A DNA stretch of 64,000 bases from Cephalotrichum gorgonifer (taxonomy: Eukaryota > Ascomycota > Sordariomycetes > Microascales > Microascaceae). Under the pieces are notes generated by a model. The model saw only the letters and a list, made by a program, of their open reading frames with translations. It was not told the DNA's origin and searched no databases. Both the position numbers and the translations under genes were made by a program. Numbering within the stretch: position 1 is the stretch's first letter; each line of letters opens with the position of its first letter. The DNA lies in contig ONZQ02000005.1 of assembly GCA_900312665.1 (NCBI GenBank), forward strand, positions 2,397,077 to 2,461,076, read 5' to 3'. Below, in pieces: positions 11,037 through 21,641 of this stretch.

Positions 11037-12759
11037 ATGGCCCTAATACATATACTAACCGAGCACTCGGCATGGTCGCCGGCGCTTCTGCTGGGCGCTG
11101 TGGTGGCGTACTACCTCGTCCCTTACTTTACCACCTTCGGGGCGCATCGAGGAATCCCGGCGCCATTCCCGGCCCAGCTCAGCAACCTCTGGCTTATGTA
11201 TGCCTGCAGGAAGGGAAAGCGGTATGAGATTGTCGACAAGGAGCACAAGAAGCTTGGGAAGTTGGTTCGGATCGCGCCGAACCACGTCAGTGTTGCGGAT
11301 GTGGATGCCATTCAGGCCATCTACGGCCACGGAAATGGGTTCCTGAAGGCGTGAGTTCTACGGAAGATTTGCTTCCTTTCTGCTGTCCCAAAGGTTACAG
11401 CTTGCTCACATATTTTTTAGGGACTTCTATGACACCTTTGTCTCGATCCGCCGTGGCCTTTTCAACACCAGAAGCAGGGCCGAACACACGAGGAAGCGGA
11501 AGGTTGTGTCGCACACCTTTGCGCCCAAGTCTGTGCTCGAGTTCGAGCCATATATCTGCGACAACCTGCACACTTTTGTCAGGCAGTGGGATAGCATTTC
11601 AGCTAAGCCCCACCCTGATGGTACGGGACATCTGGATTGTCTCTCTTGGTGTATGTCAACCTAGTACCCTCCCTCGACCGACAATTTGCTAATGACACAT
11701 TGTAGTCAACTACCTCGCGTTTGACATCATTGCCGATCTAGCCTTCGGAAAGTCTTTCGGTATGTTATCTGTGATTGCTGCCGGCTCTACAGTTACCGTA
11801 CTGACCCTCAGCTAGGAATGCTTGCTGCTGGAGCCGACATCGCCGAGGTAAAAGCGTCCCCCACCAGCCCCGCGATCTACGCCCCTGCGGTGGAGATCAT
11901 GAACCGACGCGGTGAGGTCTCAGCGACCCTCGGATGCCTGCCGGGCCTGAAGCCGTACGCCAAGTGGATTCCCGACAAGTTCTTCTCTGAGGGACTTCAG
12001 GCTGTTGAGAACCTCGCAGGAATCGCCATCGCTCGCGTCAGTGATCGGCTGGAGCGCGGCGATACTACCGGCCGCAAGGACCTCCTCGCGCGACTGATGG
12101 AAGGCCGGGACGAGAAGGGCGAGCCTCTCGGGCGCGAAGAGCTCACCGCAGAGGCCCTGACGCAGCTAATTGCCGGCAGCGACACCACGTCGAATTCGTC
12201 CTGTGCGCTCCTTTACCACGTTGTTAGGACTCCCGGTGTCCTTCGCAAACTCCAAGAGGAGATTGACGCCGCCATCCCCGACGGTACCGCCATTCCAACC
12301 TACGAGTCCGTCAAGAATCTCCCGTACCTGGAAATGGTTATCAACGAGACTCTGCGCCACCACTCCCCCTCGGGCATCGGCCTCCCTCGCGAGATCCCCC
12401 CCAACTCCCGCGGTGTGACCCTCCAGGGCCACTACTTCGGACCTGGTTCTGTTCTCAGCGTCCCGACGTACACGATTCACCACTCGAAGGAGATCTGGGG
12501 CGAAGATGCGGATGACTTCAGGCCCGAGAGGTGGGAGACGATCACTGATAGGCAGAAGAGCGCCTTTATCCCGTTCAGCTACGGTTCTAGGTCTTGTGTG
12601 GGGAGGAACCTGGCTGAGATGCAGCTGCGGATGATGGCGGCTACTTGGGTTAAGAGGTATGATGTGGTATTGAAGCAGGATATCATGGAGACCAGGGAGG
12701 GATTCTTGAGGAAGCCGATGGGGCTTGAGGTTGGGATTACTAGGCGAGTTTCCGATTGA
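11037..12759 (+). CDS. Cytochrome P450, CYP53 (benzoate 4-monooxygenase) type
   Basis: Four exons: 11037-11350, 11421-11650, 11706-11759, 11816-12759 (513 residues). The N-terminal hydrophobic anchor (about residues 10-30) is followed by a Pro-containing hinge (GIPAPFPAQLS). The segments YGHGNGFLKADFYDTFVSIRRGLFNTR and AEHTRKRKVVSHTF are hallmark CYP53 stretches. The I helix has AGSDTTS (about 318), the K helix ETLR (about 374), and the heme loop is FSYGSRSCVGRN with the Cys ligand near 457. CYP53 enzymes para-hydroxylate benzoate and related aromatics at the ER membrane. The gene converges on the alcohol dehydrogenase at 13196-14387. Substrate is inferred from family, not shown. An upstream in-frame ATG (10788) is rejected as above. 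Confidence 0.88.
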
Positions 12760-13195
12760 AAGGCCGCCGGAAGGCCTTGGCGAGACGAGGGTGTCATCTG
12801 TAAGCGGTAGATTGTGTCAAGCGGCGGGCTATGTGATATTATGATGGAGAGAATCCTACGTCCCACCTCGCAGTGGAGAGGAAATGAGGGGATATAGGAT
12901 ACTGAGAAGCAAAATAGGAGGGCGGTCATGGTCGTTTTTAACGAAATTACGTTTCATTATTCTTCTAGGGCAGACCTGCGTGACAAATAACCTTGGGTGC
13001 CTAGGAGACAAGAATTCCGTCTTAGCAAAAGTGAAGCAGCATGACACCAATTGCCCTACCAAAAACAACGTAAGCCAAAGTAGCCTGATTTCAATATGAT
13101 TCTTGTTTTAAAGTGTTTATCTTTGGCCTTCAAGTATGGTCAGAGTTCCCTCGCTACTCATACTACGTAGTCTCCCCCTAGTTGAAACGATGACA
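12760..13195. other. Shared 3' intergenic region between P450 and alcohol dehydrogenase
   Basis: The P450 (+) and dehydrogenase (-) end 436 bp apart, so this stretch holds both 3' ends. No further gene seen. Confidence 0.6.
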
Positions 13196-14387
13196 TCATT
13201 GCGGAATTCTGACCACTACACGACCGGTGATGGAGTTTTCCTTCAACCTTTCGAAGATATTCGGAACTTCATGAAACTCCGCCACCTCGATAGACGGAGT
13301 TACCTTCCCATCCTCCGCTTGCCGCAGAAGTTCTACCATCTGCTGCTCCGTCCCCGTCGCGACTCCCGTAACGGTTAAGGCTAGTCACAGTCAGCGCTTT
13401 CCGGCCGAAGGTGTTGATAAGTATGTAGGAAGTACACATACCCCGAGCAGAGCAAAGAGTGGCTGACAAAGGAATTGTGAAGTCGTTATGTGGGAGGCCG
13501 ACAGTGACGATTAGGCCCATGTTCCGTACTAATTTCGGCGCAAGGGCGAATGCATCCTCCGAGCCGGCCACAACGACTACAGCGCCCGCCCCTTCGCCTG
13601 TCAGCTGCTTGACTTTTGCTTCGACGTCTTCGTCCTCGAAATCTATAAAGTGGTCGGCCCCGCACTCGAGGCTTAGGTCCCGCTTCGTTCGCCCCGTGTC
13701 GACCGCGATAACTCGGAAACGACGCGGGATCCTCGCCAGCTGAACGCCGATGTGTCCGAGGCCTCCTCCGGAACCGCAAATGATAACCCAGTCGTTTTCA
13801 TCTAGGTCACTAAGTTTAGAGATGGCGCCGGACATGGTGAGGCCAGCACATAGCAGGGGCGCGGCGACCTCGCTCGTGACTGTGTCGGGGATCAGTGTCA
13901 CGAAGCGAGCGTCGGCGATGGCGTATTGTTGGAGGGTCCCCGGGACGTGGCGGCCCGTGTTTACATGGTTTGGGCAGTTATTGGGGAAACCCTTGAGGCA
14001 GGCGATGCATTTGCCACAGGCGCTGTAGAGCCACTTTATGCCGACTCGTTGGCCGAGCGCGGGTGAGGTCACACCGGGTCCGGCTTTGACGACGATGCCA
14101 ACGCCTTCATGGCCGACGATCTGGTTATAGGGGCCGTAACCTCGGATGGCGCGGACTTCTGAGCCGCTAGAAGAGGTTGGTTCGTTAGATGATGCGGCAA
14201 GGTTGCCACTGGGAGACGGGAGATGGGAGACGGGTACGTACCAGAGGCCTGTGAAGGCTAATTTTATGAGGATCTCGTCGGGGCCAGGTTCGCCGACCGG
14301 GATGTCCGTCTGGATTGCCACTTTCGCATTATCGCCGGGGCTTTCGATCACAGCCGCCTGTTGGAGATGGGGTATCTCTGAGGTCAT
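13196..14387 (-). CDS. Zinc-dependent alcohol dehydrogenase (MDR family)
   Basis: Three exons on the minus strand: 14242-14387, 13442-14166, 13196-13380 (351 residues). Splicing of intron 1 (GTACGT...TCTAG) joins TG and C to restore the catalytic-zinc Cys in FTGLCGSEVRAIRG. GHEGVG carries the His ligand, and CGKCIACLKGFPNNC supplies the four structural-zinc Cys. The NAD(P) motif is CGSGGGLGHIGVQLAR. Splicing of intron 2 switches frame and recovers the usual C-terminus LTVTG...EQQMVELL...VPNIFERLKENSITGRVV. Closest in pattern to fungal alcohol/propanol-preferring dehydrogenases oxidising primary alcohols. It lies between the P450 and the Zn2Cys6 regulator on the same strand as the regulator. 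Confidence 0.9.
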
Positions 14388-14899
14388 ATTAGGGTCGAGA
14401 AAAGAGTTTACCTGGGGCCTTAAATGGGGTCGTTTCCAAAGGTATTAAGGCCGGTACAATGTCCGATGTGTTAATGGGTGGTCTTGTTTCTCTTGTGTTG
14501 TGGAAGTGGGTATCTACTGACCCTTGGTTACTAACTACTTGATGGGCAAGGTGGGAGTGCAGGTGGTGGAGACTTTAACCTCTAGCGGACGACGGCCTAC
14601 TGCCCACTGAAATGCCGATCCACCTGCCGAAGAGTGAATCCGCGGAAGACACAGTTCAGCACGTTCGATGTGGAGGCTTCGTTTTTTTTTTTTTGAATGT
14701 ACGTACTTATTGTGGCTATCCGTCTTGCGACTGCTCATATCTACCATTTATCCTCCTCAGCTAAAACTACAATCGCTCCCAGAATGTCTAAAATACAATT
14801 TTCATACGGCCTTTAATCTTAAACCAGTACCTCACAGCTTCTCAACGGCTGTACCATGCCCCATCAACTGATGTACATTTCTCCCAGGGGTTGATTCCT
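14388..14899. other. Promoter of the alcohol dehydrogenase and 3' end of the regulator gene
   Basis: 512 bp with a T-run near 14684. It contains the dehydrogenase promoter and the regulator 3' region. No other gene seen. Confidence 0.5.
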
Positions 14900-17671
14900 C
14901 TAGAAGACTCCAGAATCGAAGCTGAATATCCGTTCCGCCCACTCGTTGAAGTCGATATTGCTCGGAATGGGCTCCGGGTGAATATCCTTCGCGGAGGCCC
15001 GAGGAGTTTCCAAGATTTCCTGAACGAAAGGAACTTCGGCCGGTTTGTCGACGTACTCAACTTCCTCGACGAATCCGCTTCCCTGGAATGGTGGGGGCAT
15101 GTCAAACATGCCCTCCTCTCCGAGCGGGTTCATGTAGGCCGCCATGTCGAAATCGCTGGGGATACCCATTCCGTCGGCTGCCTCTTTCGCCTCGTTCTCA
15201 TCGATATCTTGGGCGGTAATCCTTGGAGTGGCCTCGAGATACGCTCCCATCTCGGGAAGCGGAATGGTAAGCTGTGTCGTCAGGCGGAGAGTGGGGGGGA
15301 AGTCGCTCTCCTGCGGCAACTTCCCATGGCTGATGCTCATCTCGAGGGTCATCACGAGCCGCAGGTATGATGCCGGCATCAGCTGCAGGAGCTGAGTCCA
15401 GCTGGTGGGAGAGAGGCCGGGGTACATGTTGCGGAGTGTTGCAGACGAGAGGCTTTGTCGTGCCAGGTGGACAATATGCCATACTGCGTTGACGACCCAG
15501 TCAACGATGTAGTACTGTGGCCTGTACGTGTTCATTGCATCTGATAGGATGGAAAGTTGACGTTGCTTGTGGGTGGTGAGAGGTGCAATGTCTGAGGAGG
15601 AACGCTCCTCTTCTCGGGCTTGTCGGAGGAGTTCGACATCGATGAGGTGGAGGGCGAGGGGCAAGGCCGTGCAGCCAATTCTGTCGGGGCATTAGCGATT
15701 TTGGCATGCAAGGGGAAATTGGCAACACGACGAGACTCACGCTGTCATCGGAAGCCAGCGAATTGATTTTGAATCGTTAAGTTCGACAATGCAGTCCGTC
15801 ACCTTGGATGTCGCGCTGTGCAGCTCGTCACTCTTCTCCGTTGCCTCTGTGATCAGGGACGGGGATGCTGCGATGCTATACTGCAATATCTCAGAGTGGC
15901 ATAGAGCTTGTCTCGCGGAGCTATAGCGGCCATATTAGCACGATAGCTCCCCTCAATCGTGGGGTCCAAAGGGTATACTTACTGGTAATACATCTCTAGC
16001 AAACTCGTGAATAGGGTCACGGAATTAGCTGACTCCTTGGTGAGTCCATCTCTGACGGAGCTCTCCTTTAGAGAGGATTTTAATTCTGGCCACGAGTAGT
16101 GCCACCGTTGCAGCTCCGTCTTGCTGAGACGCAGCTTGTCCGGGGCTATGGCGTTTCCCCAGGCCGGATGGTTATGTAGTATGGACGTCACCGTAAGGAC
16201 ATCCGTGAGGGCGACGCAGAGCTCAACAAACTTCTGCAAGACCTTCGCGAGCAGGAGCTTCGTCATCGGGTCGTAGACATCGGAGCCGTACAGCTCATCA
16301 GATAGGTCCTCGCTCCCAAGGATGGAGCAGCCCTCGAAGTCGAAGTTTGACTTTGTGATCTTGATGTCCTGGCGGGAGGAGAGCGGGAAGACGCGGTCGC
16401 AGATTATGCAGCACCACCAGAGCCTTTTGAGGGTGTTCTGCAGCTTCTTGGCGCGGGAGAGATCGGAGGCGGCGGCGGGGGAGAAGGGGTTCGTGGCGAG
16501 GGAGTCGTAGCGGTGGGCGTTCGCCTCGCGGGCGAAGTGGATAGCAACACTGAGCCAGATGGAGCCGAACGGGGTGTTTCCTGCCAGGGGGCGGGGGATG
16601 AGGTGGGATTGCGCGAGGAGGAGAGCGCCTTGGGCCTTGGTTATCGGGCAGGTTTCGCAGCCGAAGTCGTAGAGGAGCTGTGCGGGTTAGTGGCCGGCCG
16701 ATAGGCAGCTATCTGAGGTGAGAGGTGGAGCATACCTTTGCGCGACGGTAGAAGGCCCACTTGGATTCCTGGTGGGATTGAAACCCAAGTGTATTGAGGG
16801 TTTCGAGCGAGACGAACTACTCAAACTGTTAGAGGTTATTGACTTTGAGGATCAGGAGAGATGACGGACACCACATGATGTGAACAAAATTCCCTGGAGA
16901 ACGAGAATGGATATTTTTTCTTCATCGTCGGAGACGGCGTCTCGCAAGTTGTAGGACCGCCAGACGTCGGCTTCGTTCAGGATTGGTAACAACGGGTGGA
17001 CATGCAGGAAGTACTGCTGCATGAACTCGTCGAGTGCGTTTCGTTGGGGCACGACGAAGCACCCCTGGCTGACCAGGAAGGACAGGTCCTGTGGAAGGAT
17101 GGTTCGGAAATCAGGGGATTGTAGAAATGCGTATGTGGGGTGGCATGATGGCTTGGCCAGGTCTCGCTCCGGGCCCGACAACGCGGTCGTCGGCCTTTCG
17201 TCCGCAAAGGACATCGAAATAGCTGATGGCCCAGGGTGAGTCGTTATGTCTAGCGCGAAGGAAGATGTACCGGGCCCGGCTAATGCGAAGCCCGGCTGAT
17301 ACCTGGAAAATTTGTTGTGTAGCCGCGATGCCCCTACCGGAGCTGAGTCGGTTGAATCCGAGGTCTCGCTCTCATCGGCCCCGAAACCTGCTTCGCGGGA
17401 GGCGGTGGGGCAGGACTTCGGGGTAGCAGGACCCCCGCCCGAAGCCGACGGGGTTTGGGGACTATCTCAGTCAACACATTATCCTCGAGTAGATATACCC
17501 GGGCGGGGGAGGGAGATCGACTTACAGTAACCCCGCTCGCGAACATTGCTTCTCATGGTATTGGCAGTTCGTGCAGGCTCCGGACTGGCTCGCGACGATA
17601 CACCGAACTTTCCTCGAGCGGCAGAAGCTGCATGCTCGCGTCGCGCGCTTCTTGACCTTGTCTGACTCCAT
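14900..17671 (-). CDS. Zn2Cys6 transcription factor with fungal-specific regulatory domain
   Basis: Six exons on the minus strand: 17526-17671, 16870-17461, 16736-16816, 15983-16677, 15741-15920, 14900-15680 (824 residues, all phases agree). Residues 14-43 form the binuclear zinc cluster: RACSFCRSRKVRC, then CTNC and a sixth Cys after six residues. A Ser/Thr/Pro-rich linker follows. The middle-homology region runs from FMQQYFLHVHPLLPILNEADVWR through FVSLETLNTLGFQSHQESKWAFYRRAK, LLLAQSHL, RLWWCCIICDR and ISFDFEG-like segments. The C-terminus is acidic and aromatic (FDFGxF-type), a possible activation region. Intron 2 uses a less usual GTCCGT donor. Its position beside the dehydrogenase and P450 suggests a local pathway regulator; no binding site was demonstrated. 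Confidence 0.88.
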
Positions 17672-18758
17672 TGTGTATGAAAGCCTTTAATACGTGGACT
17701 TCCTGTTACACGCTTGTTTTCTGTAGGTGTACGGGTTCAGGGTGCATTTGCCGGAGGGGCGGCAGAGCCGGAGAAGAAGATAGACAGCGGCGACGTAATT
17801 AACCACCGTCTTTAGTACGGGGGCCGTCATAAAAAAAATATCGACGCCGAAGTTGTGCCGCTATGGGGCCGCTTTTAATTGCCGGACAAGCTTCCCCCAC
17901 ACACCCCGCGTACTCCGCGTCGCTATCCCCGATGCTGAGCGCCCTGTCAGCCAGTCCCGTGCCGTTCTCCGGTAGAATGTGGGGGGTGGCCGTGCTTTTG
18001 CTCATGACATCCATAGTTACTCGCACTGCATAAAACTTTAGTGAGGCCGCTAGTTCGCTTAAGGAGAGGTGTGCTTAGCTCAGGGGCGATAGGATCGACG
18101 AATCACGTTGTACGTGTGGTAACAACATCGGGCAGAAGGAGGAGTCCGGGGCTGCCGAGACAAGTCCTCGAGACGAGGAAGATCATCCCGATGCATGCGA
18201 GGCGGTGGTTATTATACAGTTAATTTATAGTATCTCGCGTGTCGAGGAGGCAGTCACAGACGGCACAAGGGCAAAACTGTCCGGACTCTTTTTCTGGCGT
18301 CCGAATCAGAGATAGGGAAATGCAACAGCTTTGTTGCCCGAGAGGCAAAACAGGACCAGCATGCCAAGATTGAGTTTTCTTTGTAGTCAATGACGTCAAA
18401 GCGGAGAACCAGGCTCCAGGAACAACAAAGATAGCCAAGGATCAATACAGAATATCGAAGCCCCGGCATTTTAGCCAGATTGCTATAAACACGACGGACC
18501 CTTCCCTAGAAACGATAAAGCGAAAACAATTGAAACCACCTTCAGGTGATGATGAGAGCCTCCTCAAAGGGGAACTACTCGCTTGTGGGGCCACCACCTG
18601 CCAGTCCGGCAGAGCTATCTTCCGGGGCGCCCTAAAATACACTAGCAAAGTCCGCTCCACCCTAAATCAAGTAAATACATAAACAGGTTCATGCCTAGAA
18701 AAGCGGTGATCCACCGATTAATACCCGTTTCCCCGCCTGAGGGTTATTAATCACCTCT
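17672..18758. other. Intergenic, no gene recognised
   Basis: About 1.1 kb between the regulator promoter and the 3' end of rvt. The small frames in it show no domains or splice-supported structure. Confidence 0.5.
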
Positions 18759-21641
18759 TTACCCCTGCCACTCCACCCTCGTCTCCTTGAAAATGCTCAC
18801 CATCCCCATCGGCAACAGCCCCTGCTCAACAATGCTCAGGCCTCCAAAACGGCTGTAGACCTCCGGGCCATACATCATCATCACCCACTTCCAGTACGCG
18901 TCAACTGACCTCGGCTTCCCGGGGCTTTCGCTGAGCAACTTCTCTACCATCGGTATGGCATTGCTGATCTCCAGCGAGTCGTCCAGGTCGATGCTCCGCT
19001 CCATGGGCTTGGCCATCAGCCTCTTGAACGCGTGCGACACTTGGAAGCTATGCCGGAAGTTGAACTCCTCGCGGTATTTGATGAACTCCGCGAAGGACAA
19101 GAACTTGGTGCTTGCCGCGGCCTGGTCTCGGGCGTGCTGGGCGTTGAAGCCTGGGTTGTGCATGTTGTTAGCGTCGTAACGGATGTTGTTAGTCATTCTG
19201 CCAATGTAAGCCGTCTTTTCGCGTTCGTAGGCTTCGCGTTCGGATTTCGCGACGGCCGAGAAGATATCGGTGGACGATACCGGGACAGAGTCGCGGATTT
19301 GGAGCAGGGTTATAAAGGGGGACTTGAGATCGAGGCCACCCAGCTCGGCGGGGAAGTAGAAGAAGCCGTCGGGGGTGTTCTCGACGGCAAAGCGGTCCGA
19401 GAGAATCTTCTTGAGGTAGGCCACCACGCTCCCCATGGACTTGACGTCGTCGTCGCCCGAGCCGGAGAAAACCTCCTTCTGGATACGGTTGTGCGTCTCT
19501 AGCATTTTGTCAACGTGGCCTCGCCCGAAGCAGTTCGCCGGGATCCCAAAGTTGGACGAGAAGAACGTCGCTGCGTAGCTGTTCCAGGTCTGGATGAAAG
19601 AGAAGATGCTCTTCTCGCTCCCTCGTAGCTGTCGCTGGAGTTCCTGGATGTGAGTGTTGACCAGGGCGTCGTCGATCTCGAATCGGCCTGTCTCGGGAGA
19701 GAGGACCAGGAACCCCCAGCGGATCGGGCCGGCCGGGAGCGACTCGTCGATTGGGAGTGTCGCAGAGCGGTCTTTAGATATTCGGACGCTTCCAGCCTTC
19801 TTTGAATCGATAGACACCCCCGTCACGGCGGCGAAGTCTTGCACAGTCTTCCAGGCCTTGACAGCCACGGCGTGGCTGGGGGACCAGAGCCAGGCGTCGT
19901 CGTGAACGCGCCAGAGGACATTGCCGTTTGTGGACTGGTTGACGGCAAAGTCTAGGCAGAATAGGACCGTCTCGCCGAAGACCTCGCTTAGCGCGTGCAG
20001 CGCAGGCGTGCCGCGCCGTCGGATCCTTGGCTCCGTGCCGTCCTCCGCGTCCGCCCACTTTAGTGGGGCTCTGAGGAACTTGGAGAAGAATGTCCGCCAG
20101 GTGGCCGAAACGCCGAAGAAGTCGAGGACGGCAAGGATGGTCTCATGGGGGAGCAGTGGATTCCAGCTCTCGAAGACAAAATGGAAGGCAGTTAGCTCGC
20201 CGTGGAGCCGGGTATTGATGTCTATTTCCGTGGCGAGGAGGTGCAGGAGCCGCTGCTTTACACCCAGCGGGCTTTGCATGTCCGCATCGTCGAGATCACC
20301 ATCGTCGTTGATGATGGCCATTGCCCTTGCCTGTGCCGATTGTTGCTGTAGGGCTCTCATTTTCATTGCTTGTTGCTGCATCATCTGTTGCTGCATCATC
20401 GGCTGTTGTGCCTGCAGCGAAAGGTTCATGGAGTAGTCAACCTCCTCCTCGCCTTCCGCTGCACCACCCTCATGGCCCTCGATGTCACGGAGATGCGCCA
20501 TGAAGTATCTTTTGCCATAGATATTCTCCCGCATCTTCCGAAGGGACCCCGTCTCGGTCATTGGTCCTAGATAGTGGGCCAACCGAGCCTTCTCCTCCGG
20601 AGAGACGCCCTGCCCCATAGGCTTCCAAGCCCCAACGAACTGCCTCAAGCTCCCGAAAGAGTTCTTGAAGAAGACAGACCATTTGATGCCCAGTACTTGG
20701 AGGAAGATGGCCTGCAGAATGTCCTCGTGCATGTGGATATTGTAGACGCCGCTGATCTTCCGAGTCTGCTCCAGGGTTACCTCGTCACCCCACGACCAGC
20801 TGTCCAGGGCGTGGAGACGCATGTTGAGCACGTCCGCAATTTCGGCCAGAATCACGGGGTTGGACTTGAATCCCTTGAGGACGTCGCGGTCGTCACCAGT
20901 TATTAAGCCGGATGAGAGGAGGCCGTCAATGGCCCAGGTGAGTGACTCCTTGGAGAATTGCCCCGGTGTGGACAAGGTAATCTCGAACTGCTCTACCAGA
21001 CTGCGGAGTCTTTTGAGAGCGTTGAAAGGCTTGCTGTTCTCTGGGTCTTGCGCGCCGAAAAGCTCATCGAGGTAGGATCGTATTGTGGTTGGGTCAACAC
21101 TAGACTCTGAGAAGACGAAACTCTGCCAGACTTCTCTAGATTCCGTCCTTGCCTTTTTGGTCGCCTCATTAGATCTAGAATCTGAATCATCTCTCTTCCT
21201 CTTCTGGGTGACCTGATCGGCAGAAAGCCACTCCGTGACGAGCTTTCCGTAGAGAGATGCGTATTGGAACTTGAGCGACTGCATTTCCAGGCGCTCGAGC
21301 AGGACACTCTCCCAGCTCTTGATCATCTCGGCTGACACTGAGGGGTCATAGCGAGCCTGGGCGAAGAAGCGGTCGAAATTCTTGAGCTTCGTCTCCTCGA
21401 CACTGTGCTTGGTGTTGCCTGCCACTACCACTCCAGATTTATCCACTTTGATGGAGAGGCATTTCTTGATACCAGCACTCAGCCGCTCAAGACGGCTGAT
21501 CGGGTCGTCTTCGGATTTGAGGGAGGAGAGGAGGGCCAATTTCGCCTCCTCGAAGCTACTGTATCTTTTTGAGAGTTCGTTGAGTTTAGTCGACGTGATC
21601 TCCTTGAGGGTCTGCGAGAACGCCTGTCCGGTAGATGCCAT
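18759..21641 (-). CDS. rvt: Cellular reverse-transcriptase-related protein (rvt)
   Basis: An intronless gene. Start chosen at ATG 21641 (MASTGQAF, 960 residues) because the 22 residues from the upstream in-frame ATG (21707) look like leader. The C-terminal two thirds carries RT palm features in rvt form: RRGTPALHALSEVFGE (about 543), the double-Asp VHDDAWLW (about 580) in place of YxDD, and then a Lys-containing motif (SKKAGSVRI) and a hydrophobic IRWGFLVL. A Gln/Met-rich insertion lies at about 405-435, before the palm core, at the position of the long loop known in rvt proteins. The N-terminus is a several-hundred-residue helical extension with a basic KRKR patch. There is no endonuclease, integrase, RNase H, gag or terminal repeat. 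Known rvt genes are single-copy host genes in fungi and other groups; their function is unresolved. Frame integrity over 2.9 kb suggests it is maintained. Confidence 0.85.
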   Translation of the reverse strand: MASTGQAFSQTLKEITSTKLNELSKRYSSFEEAKLALLSSLKSEDDPISRLERLSAGIKKCLSIKVDKSGVVVAGNTKHSVEETKLKNFDRFFAQARYDPSVSAEMIKSWESVLLERLEMQSLKFQYASLYGKLVTEWLSADQVTQKRKRDDSDSRSNEATKKARTESREVWQSFVFSESSVDPTTIRSYLDELFGAQDPENSKPFNALKRLRSLVEQFEITLSTPGQFSKESLTWAIDGLLSSGLITGDDRDVLKGFKSNPVILAEIADVLNMRLHALDSWSWGDEVTLEQTRKISGVYNIHMHEDILQAIFLQVLGIKWSVFFKNSFGSLRQFVGAWKPMGQGVSPEEKARLAHYLGPMTETGSLRKMRENIYGKRYFMAHLRDIEGHEGGAAEGEEEVDYSMNLSLQAQQPMMQQQMMQQQAMKMRALQQQSAQARAMAIINDDGDLDDADMQSPLGVKQRLLHLLATEIDINTRLHGELTAFHFVFESWNPLLPHETILAVLDFFGVSATWRTFFSKFLRAPLKWADAEDGTEPRIRRRGTPALHALSEVFGETVLFCLDFAVNQSTNGNVLWRVHDDAWLWSPSHAVAVKAWKTVQDFAAVTGVSIDSKKAGSVRISKDRSATLPIDESLPAGPIRWGFLVLSPETGRFEIDDALVNTHIQELQRQLRGSEKSIFSFIQTWNSYAATFFSSNFGIPANCFGRGHVDKMLETHNRIQKEVFSGSGDDDVKSMGSVVAYLKKILSDRFAVENTPDGFFYFPAELGGLDLKSPFITLLQIRDSVPVSSTDIFSAVAKSEREAYEREKTAYIGRMTNNIRYDANNMHNPGFNAQHARDQAAASTKFLSFAEFIKYREEFNFRHSFQVSHAFKRLMAKPMERSIDLDDSLEISNAIPMVEKLLSESPGKPRSVDAYWKWVMMMYGPEVYSRFGGLSIVEQGLLPMGMVSIFKETRVEWQG

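Noticed and set aside
14891..15395. Plus-strand open frames of 83-159 codons
   Set aside because: Antisense to the last exon of the Zn2Cys6 regulator, whose six-exon model is phase-consistent.
19032..20906. Several plus-strand open frames of 60-171 codons
   Set aside because: All are antisense to rvt; the Gln-rich loop of rvt produces a Cys/Ala-rich shadow.
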